NCBI GenBank assembly: GCA_036407035.1
Contig: DASXAA010000186.1
Location: 23,602-87,601 of the forward strand
Origin: JACVRW01 sp036407035
GTDB lineage: Bacteria; Actinomycetota; Thermoleophilia; Solirubrobacterales; Thermoleophilaceae
DNA length: 64,000 nucleotides
Reading direction: 5' to 3'
Notes under the pieces: model-generated
What the model was told of the DNA's origin: nothing
The model's database searches: none
The model's input: the letters and a program-made list of their open reading frames with translations, nothing else
In this document: piece by piece, positions 19,190 through 28,110 of the stretch
Layout of the letters: every line of letters begins with the position of its first letter
How positions within the stretch are numbered: the first letter of the stretch is position 1
Translations under genes and position numbers: made by a program

Positions 19190-21670
19190 CTACACGACCC
19201 CGGCGGCGGCCGCTCCCGGCGCCGCCGCCGGGCCGCGCACCTCGGCCGCGAGCGCCCGCTCGATCGCGGCGCCGCGTTCGCGGTAGGCGCGGAAGGCGGC
19301 GGAGCGCTCCAGGTCGGTGCGGGCGGGGGCTTCGAGGATTCGTACGCGGGCCGGTTGCGCGCCCGGCGCCGGCTCGGAGCCCGCCGCTTCGGCCAGGCCG
19401 AGCTCCGTGAGCACGCGGACGATGCGACCGCAGCACTCCGGGCCGCGCGGGTAGCGCCCGGCGCCTCTCAGGGCCCGCTCGGCGTGGTCCGGGCCGGCGT
19501 CCGGCGGGAGCGCGCGCAGGGTGCGCCAGGCGTCCACGAGCGCGGGCCGCAGCTCGTACTCCGCGCGCGCGACGGCGCGGGCGAACTCGACCTCGGCGGG
19601 GCCCCAGGCCATGTGGGCCGCGGGGCCGCTCCGCAGGAGCGGGTCCGCGGCCCCGGCGGGCGGCGGGTCCAGCGCGAGCAGGTGGTCGTGCGACGCGGCG
19701 AGCGCGGGCTCGCCCGCGATCGCCGTCCATGAGGCCACGTGGAGGCCTTGCGGCGCCAGGCCCGCCACCAGCGACTCGAGCGCCGCCCTCCGGCGGGGGA
19801 CGTCCGCCACGGCCACGAGCACGGAGTCGCCGCTCGTGAGCAGGTCGCCGGCCACGCCGGCGAACCCCTCGCCGCGGCGGTCGTGGGGGGCCGGGCCGAG
19901 GTCCGGGCCCGGCGGCTGCGCCTCGGGGTCCCGTTCCAGCTCCGCGCGCAGGCGCGTCCAGAACGGCTCGTCCTCGCCGAGCACGTGCAGCTCGCCCGGG
20001 CTCGTGGGGCAGCACGCGCGCAGGACCACGCGCGGCTCGACCATCCCGTTCCAGCGGTTGCGCTCGAGCCGCAGCGCGAGGTCGTGTGGCACCCCCTTCG
20101 TCGCCGTCAGCGAGCCGGGCGCCGAGCCGAAGGCCACGCCGCGCGAGCGCGATCCGCCCGTTACGACCGTGAAGCGCGCGTGCTTTCGCTCCTCCCCCAT
20201 CCCCGCCACGCTCTCGATGCGGGCCGCCGGCACGAGCAACGTCGGCTGGGGGTTGCCCTGGCCGAACGGACGCAGCCGCTCCAGCTCCTCGGCGAGCGGC
20301 AGGCCGAGCGCGCCGCCGGGCACGACGGCGTCCACGCGCTCCACGGCGATCAGGTCGGCGGGGGTAAGCGCCCCTGCGGCGTGGCGCGCGAAGGCGGCCC
20401 GGAAGCGCTCGACGTTCGCCGTCTCGATCTCGAGGCCGGCGGCCATCCGGTGGCCGCCGAAGCCGACCAGGTGATCGGCGCAGGCGGCGAGCCCGCCGTG
20501 CAGGTCGTACGCGCCGATGCTGCGCCCGGACCCGCGGCCGTTGGCGCCGTCGAGCGCGATCACCACCGCCGGCCTGCGCCAGCGCTCCACGAGGCGCGAG
20601 GCGACGATCCCCACCACGCCGGGGTGCCACCCCTCCCCCGCGACCACGAGCGCGCCCCGGCTCGCCTGCTGCTCGCAGGCCTCCTCGGCCGCGATCACGA
20701 TGCGCAGCTCCGTCTCCTGGCGCTCCTTGTTCAGCAGGTCGAGCTCGCGCGCGACCTCCTGCGCCCGCGCGCCGTCATCGGTCATGAGCAGCTCGAGCGC
20801 GGCGTCGGCGCGGGTCATCCGGCCGGCCGCGTTGATGCGCGGCCCCATGCGGAAGCCGAGCGCGTGCTCGCTCACCTCGCCCGGCTCGAGCCCCGCGACC
20901 TCCATCAGCGCCCGGAGGCCCGGCTTGCGCGTGCGCGAGAGGGCGACGAGGCCCTCGCGCACGATGCGCCGGTTCTCGCCCCTGAGGGGCACGAGGTCGG
21001 CGACGGTGGCGAGCGCCGCGAGGTCGAGGTCATCCGCGGCGGCCTCCGGCCCGCGCAGCACCTCCGAGAGCTTGAGCGCCACGCCGGCCGCGCACAGGTC
21101 CGGGCATGGGTAGCCGCCGAGGGCGGGATGTACGACGGCGCAGTCCGGCAGGCGCTCGCCGGGCCGGTGGTGGTCCGTGACGAGCACGTCCATCCCGGCC
21201 GCCCGGGCGGCGGCGATCTGCTCGACGGCGGTGATGCCGCAATCGACGGTCACGAGCAGACGGACGCCGCGGGCGGCCAGCCGCTCGACGGCGGCGCTCG
21301 AGAGCCCGTAGCCGTCTCCGAAGCGGCTCGGGAGCTCCCAGACGGGGGCGGCGCCGAGGGCCCGCAGCGCCCTGATCACGATCGCCGTGGCGCAGACGCC
21401 GTCCACGTCGTAGTCCCCGTGGACCGCGATCGGCGAGCCGCGGCGCACGTGGTCGCCGATCAGGTCGCGCGCGGCGGCCATGCCGTGGAGGCTCAGCGGG
21501 TCGTGGCGCTCGTCGGCGGCGAGGAAGCGCCTGGCGGCGCCCGCGTCGCCCAACCCACGGCGCGCGAGCACGGCCGCGACGGTCGGCGAGACCGCCAGCT
21601 CCTCCGCCAGGCGCCACGCGCCGCGGACGTCGTACGGCGGGCACGCCCAGCGTGAGGGCCTCGGCTGCAT
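19190..21670 (-). CDS. recJ: single-stranded-DNA-specific exonuclease RecJ
   Basis: The 5'-3' ssDNA exonuclease of the DHH superfamily, acting in recombination and mismatch repair. Motifs in order are HGDYDVDG (84-91), the TVDCGITA segment, VTDHHRPGE with DHH at 166-168, and a DHHA1 region with GSGRSIGAYDLH and GFGGHRMAAG. The 826-residue length is longer than enterobacterial RecJ and matches forms with an extra C-terminal domain; here about 250 Ala/Arg-rich residues follow the OB region. ATG 21670 is taken because a GGAG lies at good distance. Its place between rel and secDF is unusual: many actinobacteria have apt there. Confidence 0.93.
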   Translation of the reverse strand: MQPRPSRWACPPYDVRGAWRLAEELAVSPTVAAVLARRGLGDAGAARRFLAADERHDPLSLHGMAAARDLIGDHVRRGSPIAVHGDYDVDGVCATAIVIRALRALGAAPVWELPSRFGDGYGLSSAAVERLAARGVRLLVTVDCGITAVEQIAAARAAGMDVLVTDHHRPGERLPDCAVVHPALGGYPCPDLCAAGVALKLSEVLRGPEAAADDLDLAALATVADLVPLRGENRRIVREGLVALSRTRKPGLRALMEVAGLEPGEVSEHALGFRMGPRINAAGRMTRADAALELLMTDDGARAQEVARELDLLNKERQETELRIVIAAEEACEQQASRGALVVAGEGWHPGVVGIVASRLVERWRRPAVVIALDGANGRGSGRSIGAYDLHGGLAACADHLVGFGGHRMAAGLEIETANVERFRAAFARHAAGALTPADLIAVERVDAVVPGGALGLPLAEELERLRPFGQGNPQPTLLVPAARIESVAGMGEERKHARFTVVTGGSRSRGVAFGSAPGSLTATKGVPHDLALRLERNRWNGMVEPRVVLRACCPTSPGELHVLGEDEPFWTRLRAELERDPEAQPPGPDLGPAPHDRRGEGFAGVAGDLLTSGDSVLVAVADVPRRRAALESLVAGLAPQGLHVASWTAIAGEPALAASHDHLLALDPPPAGAADPLLRSGPAAHMAWGPAEVEFARAVARAEYELRPALVDAWRTLRALPPDAGPDHAERALRGAGRYPRGPECCGRIVRVLTELGLAEAAGSEPAPGAQPARVRILEAPARTDLERSAAFRAYRERGAAIERALAAEVRGPAAAPGAAAAGVV

Positions 21671-21814
21671 CCCACGCATACTCCGAGGGGAAGCGGACGG
21701 AATGCAGGGGCTCGCCCCGGGTCGCCGCTCCTGCCCCGCTGCGCCGCGACGCTGCGCGGCGCATACGGCGGGCAACCAGGGGTGGCTCCGGCCGCGCCGC
21801 CGGCCCGCTGATGT

Positions 21815-21846
21815 CGACTTATGGGTGCTATGGCGCCCCTAAGTCG
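21815..21846 (-). terminator. strong hairpin with UAUG loop
   Basis: The arms 21815-21828 and 21833-21846 pair over 14 positions with one mismatch and one G-U. The loop is four bases. Together with the hairpin at 21864-21899 it lies between the small membrane protein gene and recJ. No U-tract is seen on the minus strand. Confidence 0.5.
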
Positions 21847-21863
21847 CCATCACTTCCCAGGAA

Positions 21864-21899
21864 GCGACCACGGCCGCCCACCGCGGTTGCCGTGGTCGC
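21864..21899 (-). terminator. hairpin, 10-bp perfect stem
   Basis: GCGACCACGG (21864-21873) pairs with CCGTGGTCGC (21890-21899); the loop holds a smaller CCGC/GCGG stem. It lies about 50 bases beyond the stop of the small membrane protein gene (21952) in the direction of transcription, so it probably ends that transcript before recJ. Confidence 0.55.
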
Positions 21900-21951
21900 C
21901 CCCCGCGCCGCCCGCCCGTCCCGCGCCCGCCGCGTTGCCGCGGTGGTGGAC

Positions 21952-22248
21952 CTAAACCGCTTCCCGCGTGTGCCCGTGGTCGATGCCGTGCTCGCGGTCC
22001 ATGCGCGCTCCCCACCAGTAGGAGAGCGCCAGCCCGATCGCCGAGCCGGGAATCGCGATCAGCGCCTGGACGAGGTGCGTGTCGTCCTGGCCGGGCACCG
22101 TGCCGCCGTTGACGGCGAACCCGAACAGCGCGGCCGCGGCCACCGCGGCCAGGAAGGCGCCCACGATGCCGCCCCAGAAGCGGTCGGGCAGGAACACCGT
22201 GAAGTGCCACACGGCGATGCCCATCATGACCCAGACGACCATGCTCAT
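21952..22248 (-). CDS. small three-helix membrane protein, unknown function
   Basis: 98 residues with hydrophobic segments at about 3-20, 24-48 and 60-78, Gly/Ala-rich in the middle (GGIVGAFLAAVAAAALFG), and a polar His-rich end (DREHGIDHGHTREAV). The glycine spacing recalls GlsB/YeaQ transglycosylase-associated small membrane proteins, but the match is loose. It lies 35 bases after secDF ends, on the same strand, so it may be co-transcribed with secDF. Confidence 0.7.
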   Translation of the reverse strand: MSMVVWVMMGIAVWHFTVFLPDRFWGGIVGAFLAAVAAAALFGFAVNGGTVPGQDDTHLVQALIAIPGSAIGLALSYWWGARMDREHGIDHGHTREAV

Positions 22249-22283
22249 CGGGCGTCTCCGATCGTTGTCCCGCGACCGCTCAT

Positions 22284-25200
22284 CTAGCGCCTCCCGTGCT
22301 TCTTCCTCGGCCGGTTCCGCTTCGGCTTCGGCTTCGGCGCCTTCGGGCCGGCCGTGCTCGTCACCGGTGACGTTCGCCGCCGCGGCCCGCCGTCGCCGGC
22401 CGGCTGGCGCGCCTCGTCGGCAGCCGCCGCGTCGCCCCGGTCCGGCGCCCCGTCCGCGGGCGCGCCGTCGGCGGGCGCCCCGTCCGGGGGCGGTGCGGGC
22501 CGGGCCGGCTGCGCCGGCGCAGCCGAAGCCGGGCGCTCTGCCGGCGCCGGAGGTGCGGGCTCAGGCGTGGTGGGTTCAGTGGCGGCGGTCCCCGGCGCCT
22601 CGACCTCCGGCGCCTCGACCTCCGGCGGCTCCGCCGCCACCGGCGGCGGCACCGCGGGCGGCGGCGCCTGCTTGCGGCCCGCGCGCGCCGGCAGACGGCG
22701 GCGGCGCCGCGCGGCCGGCACGGCGGCCTGCTCGTCGCCCAGCGACACGGCCGCGAACGCCGGCACGAACCCGTGCTCCTGGATCATCAGGCGGCGGCGA
22801 CGCATGTACACGGACTCGCGCTCCTTCCACTCCACCAGCACCGGAGTCGCGATGAAGATCGACGAGTACGCGCCCGACGCCACGCCGACCAGCAGCGCGA
22901 AGGCGAAGTCCTTGAGCGTCTCGCCGCCGAACAGGAGCAGCGAGCCGACCGGCATCAACACCACGAAGCTGGTCGCCAGGGACCGCGTCAACACCTCCGC
23001 CATCGAGCGGTTCGCGATCTGCGAGAAGGTGGCCCGCGGCATGCGCGGCACGTTCTCGCGTATTCGGTCGAACACGATCACGGTGTCGTAGAGCGAGTAG
23101 CCGATGATCGTGAGCAGCGCCGCGACCGTCGACGTCGTCACCTCCCGGTCGGTCAGCGCGTACACGCCCGCCGTGATCAACAGGTCGTGCGCCAAGGCGA
23201 TCAGCACCGGGACCGCGAACTTGAACTCGAACCGCATCCCGATGTAGAGCGAGATCAGGAGCAGCGACGCGATCACCGCGATGATCGCGGTGCGGGCGAT
23301 CTGCTCGCCGAAGGTGGGCCCGATCGAGGTTCGGTTCACCTCGTTCACGTCGAGCCCGAACTGCTTATTGAGCGCGTCCTCGATCTTCTGGTTCCTCGGC
23401 TCGAGCTTCGGCACCGCGATCTGCACCACGTTCTTGCCGAGGTCCGGGTCGTTGACCTGCTGGATCTTGGCGTCGCCGAAGCCGAGCGGCGAGATCACGG
23501 CCCGCACCTGCTGGACGCTCGCCGGCCGCTCGAGCGGCGTGGTGATCCGCGTGCCCGACTCGAAGTCGATGCCGAAGTTGATCCCGAGCGTGGCGATCGC
23601 GATCGCGCCCGCGGCGATGATCGCGCCGGAGAACGAGAAGAACCAGCGCGAGTTCCCCATGAAGTCGAAGTGCCAGCCCTTGCGCTCCTTGCCCACGCCC
23701 AGCGCGCTCGGCCGCTGGAGCAGCCGCGAGCGCGCCATCGAGCCGAGGATCGCCGAGGTGGCGAGCACCGCCGTGAACAGCGACACGATCGTGCCGACGC
23801 CCAGCGTGAACGCGAAGCCCTTGACCCCGGCCGTCGCGAGCGTGAAGAGGATGAACGCGACGCCGATCGTGACGACGTTCGCGTCGATGATCGTCTTGAG
23901 CGCCTTCGAGTACCCGGTCGCGATCGCGGCCGGGATCGATCTGCCTCCGCGCACCTCTTCCTTGATGCGCTCGTACATGACGATGTTGGCGTCGGCCGCG
24001 ACCGCCAGCGTCAGCACGAGTCCCGCGATCCCCGGCAGCGTGAGCGTGATCGGGATCAGCTTCACGAGCGCGAACAGCAGCGCCGCGTAGATCAGCAGCG
24101 CCCCCGTGGCCACGAGGCCGAGCACGCGGTAGAAGACGAGCAGGAAGAGGATCGTCAGGATCAGCCCGGCGGCGCCGGCGATCAGGCCCTGATGCAGCGC
24201 CTGCTTGCCGAGCGTCGCCGAGACCTGCGTCTGCGAGATCAGCTTGAGCTCGATCGGCAGCGCGCCGATGCGCAGGTTCTCGGCCAGGTCCTGGGTCTCC
24301 TGGAGCGAGCCGATGTTCTCGATCTGGGCCCCGGTGCGGCCGTCGATCCCCTCCGGGTTCTGGACGAAGTCGATCGTCGCCAGCGACACGATCCGGTTGT
24401 CGAGCGCGATCGCGAAGCGCTGGAACGCCTGGGACTTGTCCGACCCGGGCGGCAGCTGGATGCTCAGCTCCTGGCCGCGCTCGGCCTCCCGCTTGGTGGC
24501 CGCGGCGAACGCCTTGCGCCCCTTGTCGGTGAACTCCATCGTCACCACGGGGGCGTTCGTCTGCGGGTCGAAGTTCTGCTCCGGGTTCTTGATGTCCTTA
24601 CCGGACAGCTCCGAGTCGTCCTCGAGGACGAAGTACTGCTGGAGCGTGTCGGGCGCGTTCGGCGGCTTCTCCGCCTGGAGGACGATGATCCCCTGCGGGA
24701 CCTTGATCACCTGTGAGCCCGACGGCGGGCCGCCCGGGCCGAACGCCTCCATCTCCTCCTTGCACTCGGTGCCCTTCGGGTACTTGTTGGGCGGGCCGGG
24801 CTGCTTGTTGAAGTCGGCCAGCAGCTCCTTGCATGTGGCGGACGCCTGGTAGCCGGGCACGCGCATCGGCTTCCCGTCCGGGCCGATCGGCAGCTCGTCG
24901 GGGCCGAACAGGTAGTAGCGGTCGCCGGCGGTGTCGTTCGCCCTGTCCGCCTCCTCCGGCGTCATGTCGGAGTCGGCCGGCACGTCGGTCTTCTCAGCCT
25001 TGGGCTTCTGCTTCGAGGCGAGCTCGACCGCCTGGAACAGGGCCCTCTGTCCCGTGAACGGCTGGTTCGGCCCGCGCGGGCCGAGCACGTTCGGCTCCCA
25101 GTCGTAGAACTGAAGCTGCGCGGTGCTGCCCACCTGCTCGATCGCCCGCTGGGCGTTCTGGACCGACGGCAGCCCGACCGAGATCTGCGTGGCGCCCGCC

Positions 25201-25448
25201 CTCTGGATCTCCGGCTCGGACACGCCCAGGGAGTCCGTGCGCTTGCGGATCGTCTCGATCGCGTCGTCCACGGCCTGGGGGGTCACCTCGGGCACCTGCG
25301 GCGTCGGCCGGCCCTCGTAGACCAGCTCGATGCCGCCCTGGAGGTCGAGGCCGAGCTTCGTCGGCTTGGTGACGATCACGACACCGGCCGCGATCAGCAG
25401 CGCGAAGACGACGCCGAGGATCGCCAAGTTGCGGGTCCGGCTGGTCAC
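22284..25448 (-). CDS. secDF: fused protein-export membrane protein SecDF
   Basis: SecD and SecF joined in one 1054-residue chain with about 12 membrane helices, the proton-driven accessory of the Sec translocon. The SecD start GLDLQGG (33-39) is followed by a large external P1 domain (to about 400) and the first six-helix RND unit. The SecF half starts near 560 (GINFGIDFESGTRI, GIDFxGGT-like) and has the second six-helix unit. A tail of about 165 residues rich in Pro, Ala and Glu ends in Lys/Arg clusters, which is unusual. GTG 25448 overlaps the TGA of the upstream zinc-ribbon/PAS gene. No separate secD, secF or yajC is present here. Confidence 0.94.
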   Translation of the reverse strand: MTSRTRNLAILGVVFALLIAAGVVIVTKPTKLGLDLQGGIELVYEGRPTPQVPEVTPQAVDDAIETIRKRTDSLGVSEPEIQRAGATQISVGLPSVQNAQRAIEQVGSTAQLQFYDWEPNVLGPRGPNQPFTGQRALFQAVELASKQKPKAEKTDVPADSDMTPEEADRANDTAGDRYYLFGPDELPIGPDGKPMRVPGYQASATCKELLADFNKQPGPPNKYPKGTECKEEMEAFGPGGPPSGSQVIKVPQGIIVLQAEKPPNAPDTLQQYFVLEDDSELSGKDIKNPEQNFDPQTNAPVVTMEFTDKGRKAFAAATKREAERGQELSIQLPPGSDKSQAFQRFAIALDNRIVSLATIDFVQNPEGIDGRTGAQIENIGSLQETQDLAENLRIGALPIELKLISQTQVSATLGKQALHQGLIAGAAGLILTILFLLVFYRVLGLVATGALLIYAALLFALVKLIPITLTLPGIAGLVLTLAVAADANIVMYERIKEEVRGGRSIPAAIATGYSKALKTIIDANVVTIGVAFILFTLATAGVKGFAFTLGVGTIVSLFTAVLATSAILGSMARSRLLQRPSALGVGKERKGWHFDFMGNSRWFFSFSGAIIAAGAIAIATLGINFGIDFESGTRITTPLERPASVQQVRAVISPLGFGDAKIQQVNDPDLGKNVVQIAVPKLEPRNQKIEDALNKQFGLDVNEVNRTSIGPTFGEQIARTAIIAVIASLLLISLYIGMRFEFKFAVPVLIALAHDLLITAGVYALTDREVTTSTVAALLTIIGYSLYDTVIVFDRIRENVPRMPRATFSQIANRSMAEVLTRSLATSFVVLMPVGSLLLFGGETLKDFAFALLVGVASGAYSSIFIATPVLVEWKERESVYMRRRRLMIQEHGFVPAFAAVSLGDEQAAVPAARRRRRLPARAGRKQAPPPAVPPPVAAEPPEVEAPEVEAPGTAATEPTTPEPAPPAPAERPASAAPAQPARPAPPPDGAPADGAPADGAPDRGDAAAADEARQPAGDGGPRRRTSPVTSTAGPKAPKPKPKRNRPRKKHGRR

Positions 25449-25894
25449 GAGATCTTGGGAGTCAACACGAGCAGGAGGCCGCCGTCGTCGTCGTAGGCGG
25501 GGAAGATGTCGGCTTTCGCCGCTTCGGGCCGGTCACCTTCAGCGTTAACGGTCACGGGCTTGTCGAGCACTCGCACGCCCCATTCGAGGGCGGTTCCGAT
25601 GTGGTCGTCGCCATTCTCGAACTCCAGGTGTAGTACGTCCTGAACCGGACGTCCGATCACGTCCATGTCGCCGAGGCCGGTCAGCTCGCGCGCGCCCTTG
25701 CCGGTCCCGATCAGCCGGCCCTGCTGGTCAAGTATGAAGAAGGCGGCGTTCGGCGCCGGGTAGTAGTCGTCGAGCAGCTCGAACAGGAAGCCGAACCCGC
25801 ACCGCTTGCAGGCTCGGGGGCGCTCGCCGAAGCCCGCGGAGCGCTCGGCGGCTGTCAGGCGATTGCCGCAATTCGGGCAGATGAAGATCGGCAT
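25445..25894 (-). CDS. zinc-ribbon plus PAS-domain protein coupled to secDF
   Basis: 149 residues. An N-terminal zinc ribbon has C6-x2-C9 and C29-x2-C32. A PAS-like domain follows (about 47-145; AAFFILDQQGRLIGTGKGA, a GRPVQDVLHL helix and a final LLLVLTPK strand). There is no output domain, so it may sense a ligand or redox state and pass it by protein contact. Its stop overlaps the secDF start (GTGA), and it occupies the slot where actinobacteria usually carry yajC. A tie to protein export is inference from position only. Confidence 0.8.
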   Translation of the reverse strand: MPIFICPNCGNRLTAAERSAGFGERPRACKRCGFGFLFELLDDYYPAPNAAFFILDQQGRLIGTGKGARELTGLGDMDVIGRPVQDVLHLEFENGDDHIGTALEWGVRVLDKPVTVNAEGDRPEAAKADIFPAYDDDGGLLLVLTPKIS

Positions 25895-25969
25895 GAAGGC
25901 ACAAGGGTAGGCGGTGGCCTTAAGAGCAGATTAGTGGCGTGCCCGCCGAGGCGCGTGGCCAGAGCCCGC

Positions 25970-27010
25970 TCAGAAGAGGCGCTCGGCGCCGCCCCGCGGC
26001 GCCTTCAGCCCGAGGTGCCGGTAGGCGGCCTCGGTCGCCACCCGCCCGCGCGGCGTGCGCATAAGGAAGCCCTGCTGCAGCAGGTACGGCTCGTAGACGT
26101 CCTCGATCGTGTCCGCCTCCTCCCCCACCGCCACCGCCAGCGTGCCGAGCCCGACCGGCCCACCGCCGAACTTGCCGCAGATCGCGGCCAGGATCTCGCG
26201 GTCGAGCCGGTCGAGGCCGGCCGGGTCCACCTCCAACAGGTCGAGCGCCTCGGCGGCCACGCCGGCGTCGATCCGCCCGGTGCCGCGCACCTCGGCGAAG
26301 TCGCGCACGCGCTTCAGCAGCCTGTTGGCCACTCGCGGCGTCCCGCGGGCGCGGGCGGCGATCGTCTCGGCTCCGGCGTCGTCGATCTCGATCTCGAGGA
26401 TCCCCGCCGAGCGGCGCACGATCCGCGCCAGCTCCTGCGGCCCGTACAGCTCGAGGCGGTGCGTCACGCCGAAACGGTCCCGCAGCGGCGTCGTCAGGAG
26501 GCCGGTGCGCGTGGTGGCGCCGATGAGCGTGAACTCGGGCAGGTCGAGCGTGACCACGCGTGCGCCGGCGCCCTGGCCGACCGTGATCGGCAGCCGGCGG
26601 TCCTCCATCGCCGGATAGAAGGTCTCCTCCAGAGCCCGCGGCAGCCGGTGGATCTCGTCGACGAAGAACACGCTGCGGCGGTTGAGGGCCGTGAGGTAGC
26701 TGGCCACGTCGCCCTTGCGCTCGAGCGCGGGGCCGGCCGTGGGGACGAAGTCCACGCCGAGCTCGGCCGCCACGATCTGCGCCAGCGAGGTCTTGCCGAG
26801 GCCGGGCGGCCCCGCGAGCAGCACGTGGTCGAGCGCCTCGCCCCGCCTCAGCGCGGCCTCGATGAATACCGCCAGTTGGTCCTTGACCCGGTCCTGGCCC
26901 ACGAAGTCCTCGAGGCGCTTCGGGCGCAGCGAGCGGTCGAAGTCGTCCTCCGCGTCGAGCACGGCCGGATCGTGGATGCGCTCGACGCCGGGTGTGCGGA
27001 TGCCGGTCAT
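25970..27010 (-). CDS. ruvB: Holliday junction branch migration ATPase RuvB
   Basis: The 346-residue AAA+ motor drives branch migration with RuvA. Walker A GPPGLGKT (67-74), Walker B FFVDEIH (115-121), the GATTRTG sensor, the LRDRFG arginine finger and the C-terminal winged helix (LLQQGFLMRTPRGR) are all in place. The start overlaps the end of ruvA by 4 nt (27007-27010), so ruvC, ruvA and ruvB are translated in a coupled chain. Confidence 0.97.
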   Translation of the reverse strand: MTGIRTPGVERIHDPAVLDAEDDFDRSLRPKRLEDFVGQDRVKDQLAVFIEAALRRGEALDHVLLAGPPGLGKTSLAQIVAAELGVDFVPTAGPALERKGDVASYLTALNRRSVFFVDEIHRLPRALEETFYPAMEDRRLPITVGQGAGARVVTLDLPEFTLIGATTRTGLLTTPLRDRFGVTHRLELYGPQELARIVRRSAGILEIEIDDAGAETIAARARGTPRVANRLLKRVRDFAEVRGTGRIDAGVAAEALDLLEVDPAGLDRLDREILAAICGKFGGGPVGLGTLAVAVGEEADTIEDVYEPYLLQQGFLMRTPRGRVATEAAYRHLGLKAPRGGAERLF

Positions 27011-27585
27011 CTCGCCGCCCGCAGCGCCTCCGCGATCAGGTCCTCGGGCGAGTCGCCGTCGGCGCCGTCCAGCAGGCCGTCCGCCTCCTGGGGCGTGAAC
27101 CCGAGCCCCAGCAGGCCCTCGCGCGCGATCGCGCGCGGGTCGTCGCTTGCCGTGCGGCGCACGACGATCTCGTCGCTGACCTTGCCGGCCACCTTCTCCC
27201 GCAGCTCGACGATGATCCGCTCGGCCGTCCTCTTGCCGATCCCCGGGACCGCCTGGAAGCGGGCCGTGTCGCCGGAGGCGATCGCGTTCAGGAGCTCCCG
27301 CGCGCTCCCGCCCGAGAGCACCGCCAGGGCGACCTTCGGGCCGACTCCCTGCACGCCGATCAGCATCAGGAACAGCTCCCGCTCGGCCTCGGTCGCGAAC
27401 CCGAACAGCTGGATCGAGTCGTCGCGGAGCACCAGATGGGCGTGGAGCGTGGTCTCGCGGCCGCTGCCCGGGACCTCCCGCAGCGTCTCCGCGGACACAG
27501 CCAGCCGGTAGCCGACCCCGGCCGCCTCCACGACCACGTGGCCCGGCTGGCGGGCCAGCACGGTGCCCGACACCGACGCGATCAT
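27007..27585 (-). CDS. ruvA: Holliday junction DNA helicase subunit RuvA
   Basis: 192 residues: an OB-fold start (MIASVSGTV, VEAAGVGYRLAVS), two helix-hairpin-helix motifs (LIGVQGVGPKVALAVLSG and FQAVPGIGKRTAERIIVEL) and a C-terminal UBA-like helix that contacts RuvB (EGLLGLGFTPQEADGLL). It binds the four-way junction and loads RuvB. ATG 27585 overlaps the ruvC stop (ATGA). Confidence 0.97.
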   Translation of the reverse strand: MIASVSGTVLARQPGHVVVEAAGVGYRLAVSAETLREVPGSGRETTLHAHLVLRDDSIQLFGFATEAERELFLMLIGVQGVGPKVALAVLSGGSARELLNAIASGDTARFQAVPGIGKRTAERIIVELREKVAGKVSDEIVVRRTASDDPRAIAREGLLGLGFTPQEADGLLDGADGDSPEDLIAEALRAAR

Positions 27586-28070
27586 GCGAGTGCCGCCTTC
27601 AGGGGACTGCCGTTGGCGTGGCAGATGGCGACCGCGAGCGCGTCGGCGGCATGGTCGGGCCGCGGCGGCTCGTGCAGGCCGAGCAGCGCGCCGACCATCC
27701 GCTGCACCTGCTCCTTCGGGGCGCCGCCCGTGCCGCACACAGCCTGCTTCACCGCCTGCGGCGTGTACGAGAAGCACGGCACCCCGGCCATCCCGGCGGA
27801 CAGCAGCACGACCCCGCGCGCCTGCCCGACGGCGAACGCCGTGTGCGCGTTGCGGCCGAAGTAGACCTCCTCCACCGCGAGCGCCTCCGGCCGGTGCTCA
27901 GAGATCAGGTCGCAGATGCGCGCGTGGATGTGCGCCAGCCGGCGCTCCAGCGGCGCCGGGCGCGTCTCGATCACCCCGCCGTCGAGCGCCGCGAGGCTCT
28001 GGCCGCGCGAGAGGACGACGCCGTAGCCCGTGTGCGCGGTGCCCGGATCGATGCCGAGGACGATCACCAC
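27582..28070 (-). CDS. ruvC: Holliday junction resolvase RuvC
   Basis: The 162-residue endonuclease cuts the junction bound by RuvAB. The RNase H-like fold shows GIDPG with the first catalytic Asp (about 8), VEEVYFG with the Glu (about 66-67), and the C-terminal pair of Asp in PDHAADALAVA. Two adjacent GTG codons (28070 and 28067) are possible starts. It follows yebC by 40 bases and overlaps ruvA. Confidence 0.96.
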   Translation of the reverse strand: MVIVLGIDPGTAHTGYGVVLSRGQSLAALDGGVIETRPAPLERRLAHIHARICDLISEHRPEALAVEEVYFGRNAHTAFAVGQARGVVLLSAGMAGVPCFSYTPQAVKQAVCGTGGAPKEQVQRMVGALLGLHEPPRPDHAADALAVAICHANGSPLKAALA

Positions 28071-28110
28071 CGCAGGGATTCTGCGTCCGCGGGCGGACGC
28101 CTTCCCGGAC

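Noticed and set aside
21811..21850. Possible tRNA-like or attachment-site element at the TCGACTTA hairpin
   Set aside because: The pairing is a single stem-loop, with no cloverleaf and no integrase nearby; kept only as a hairpin.
22773..24716. Long plus-strand frame opposite secDF
   Set aside because: Extremely Arg/Glu/His-rich with no hydrophobic core; an antisense shadow of the secDF membrane helices.
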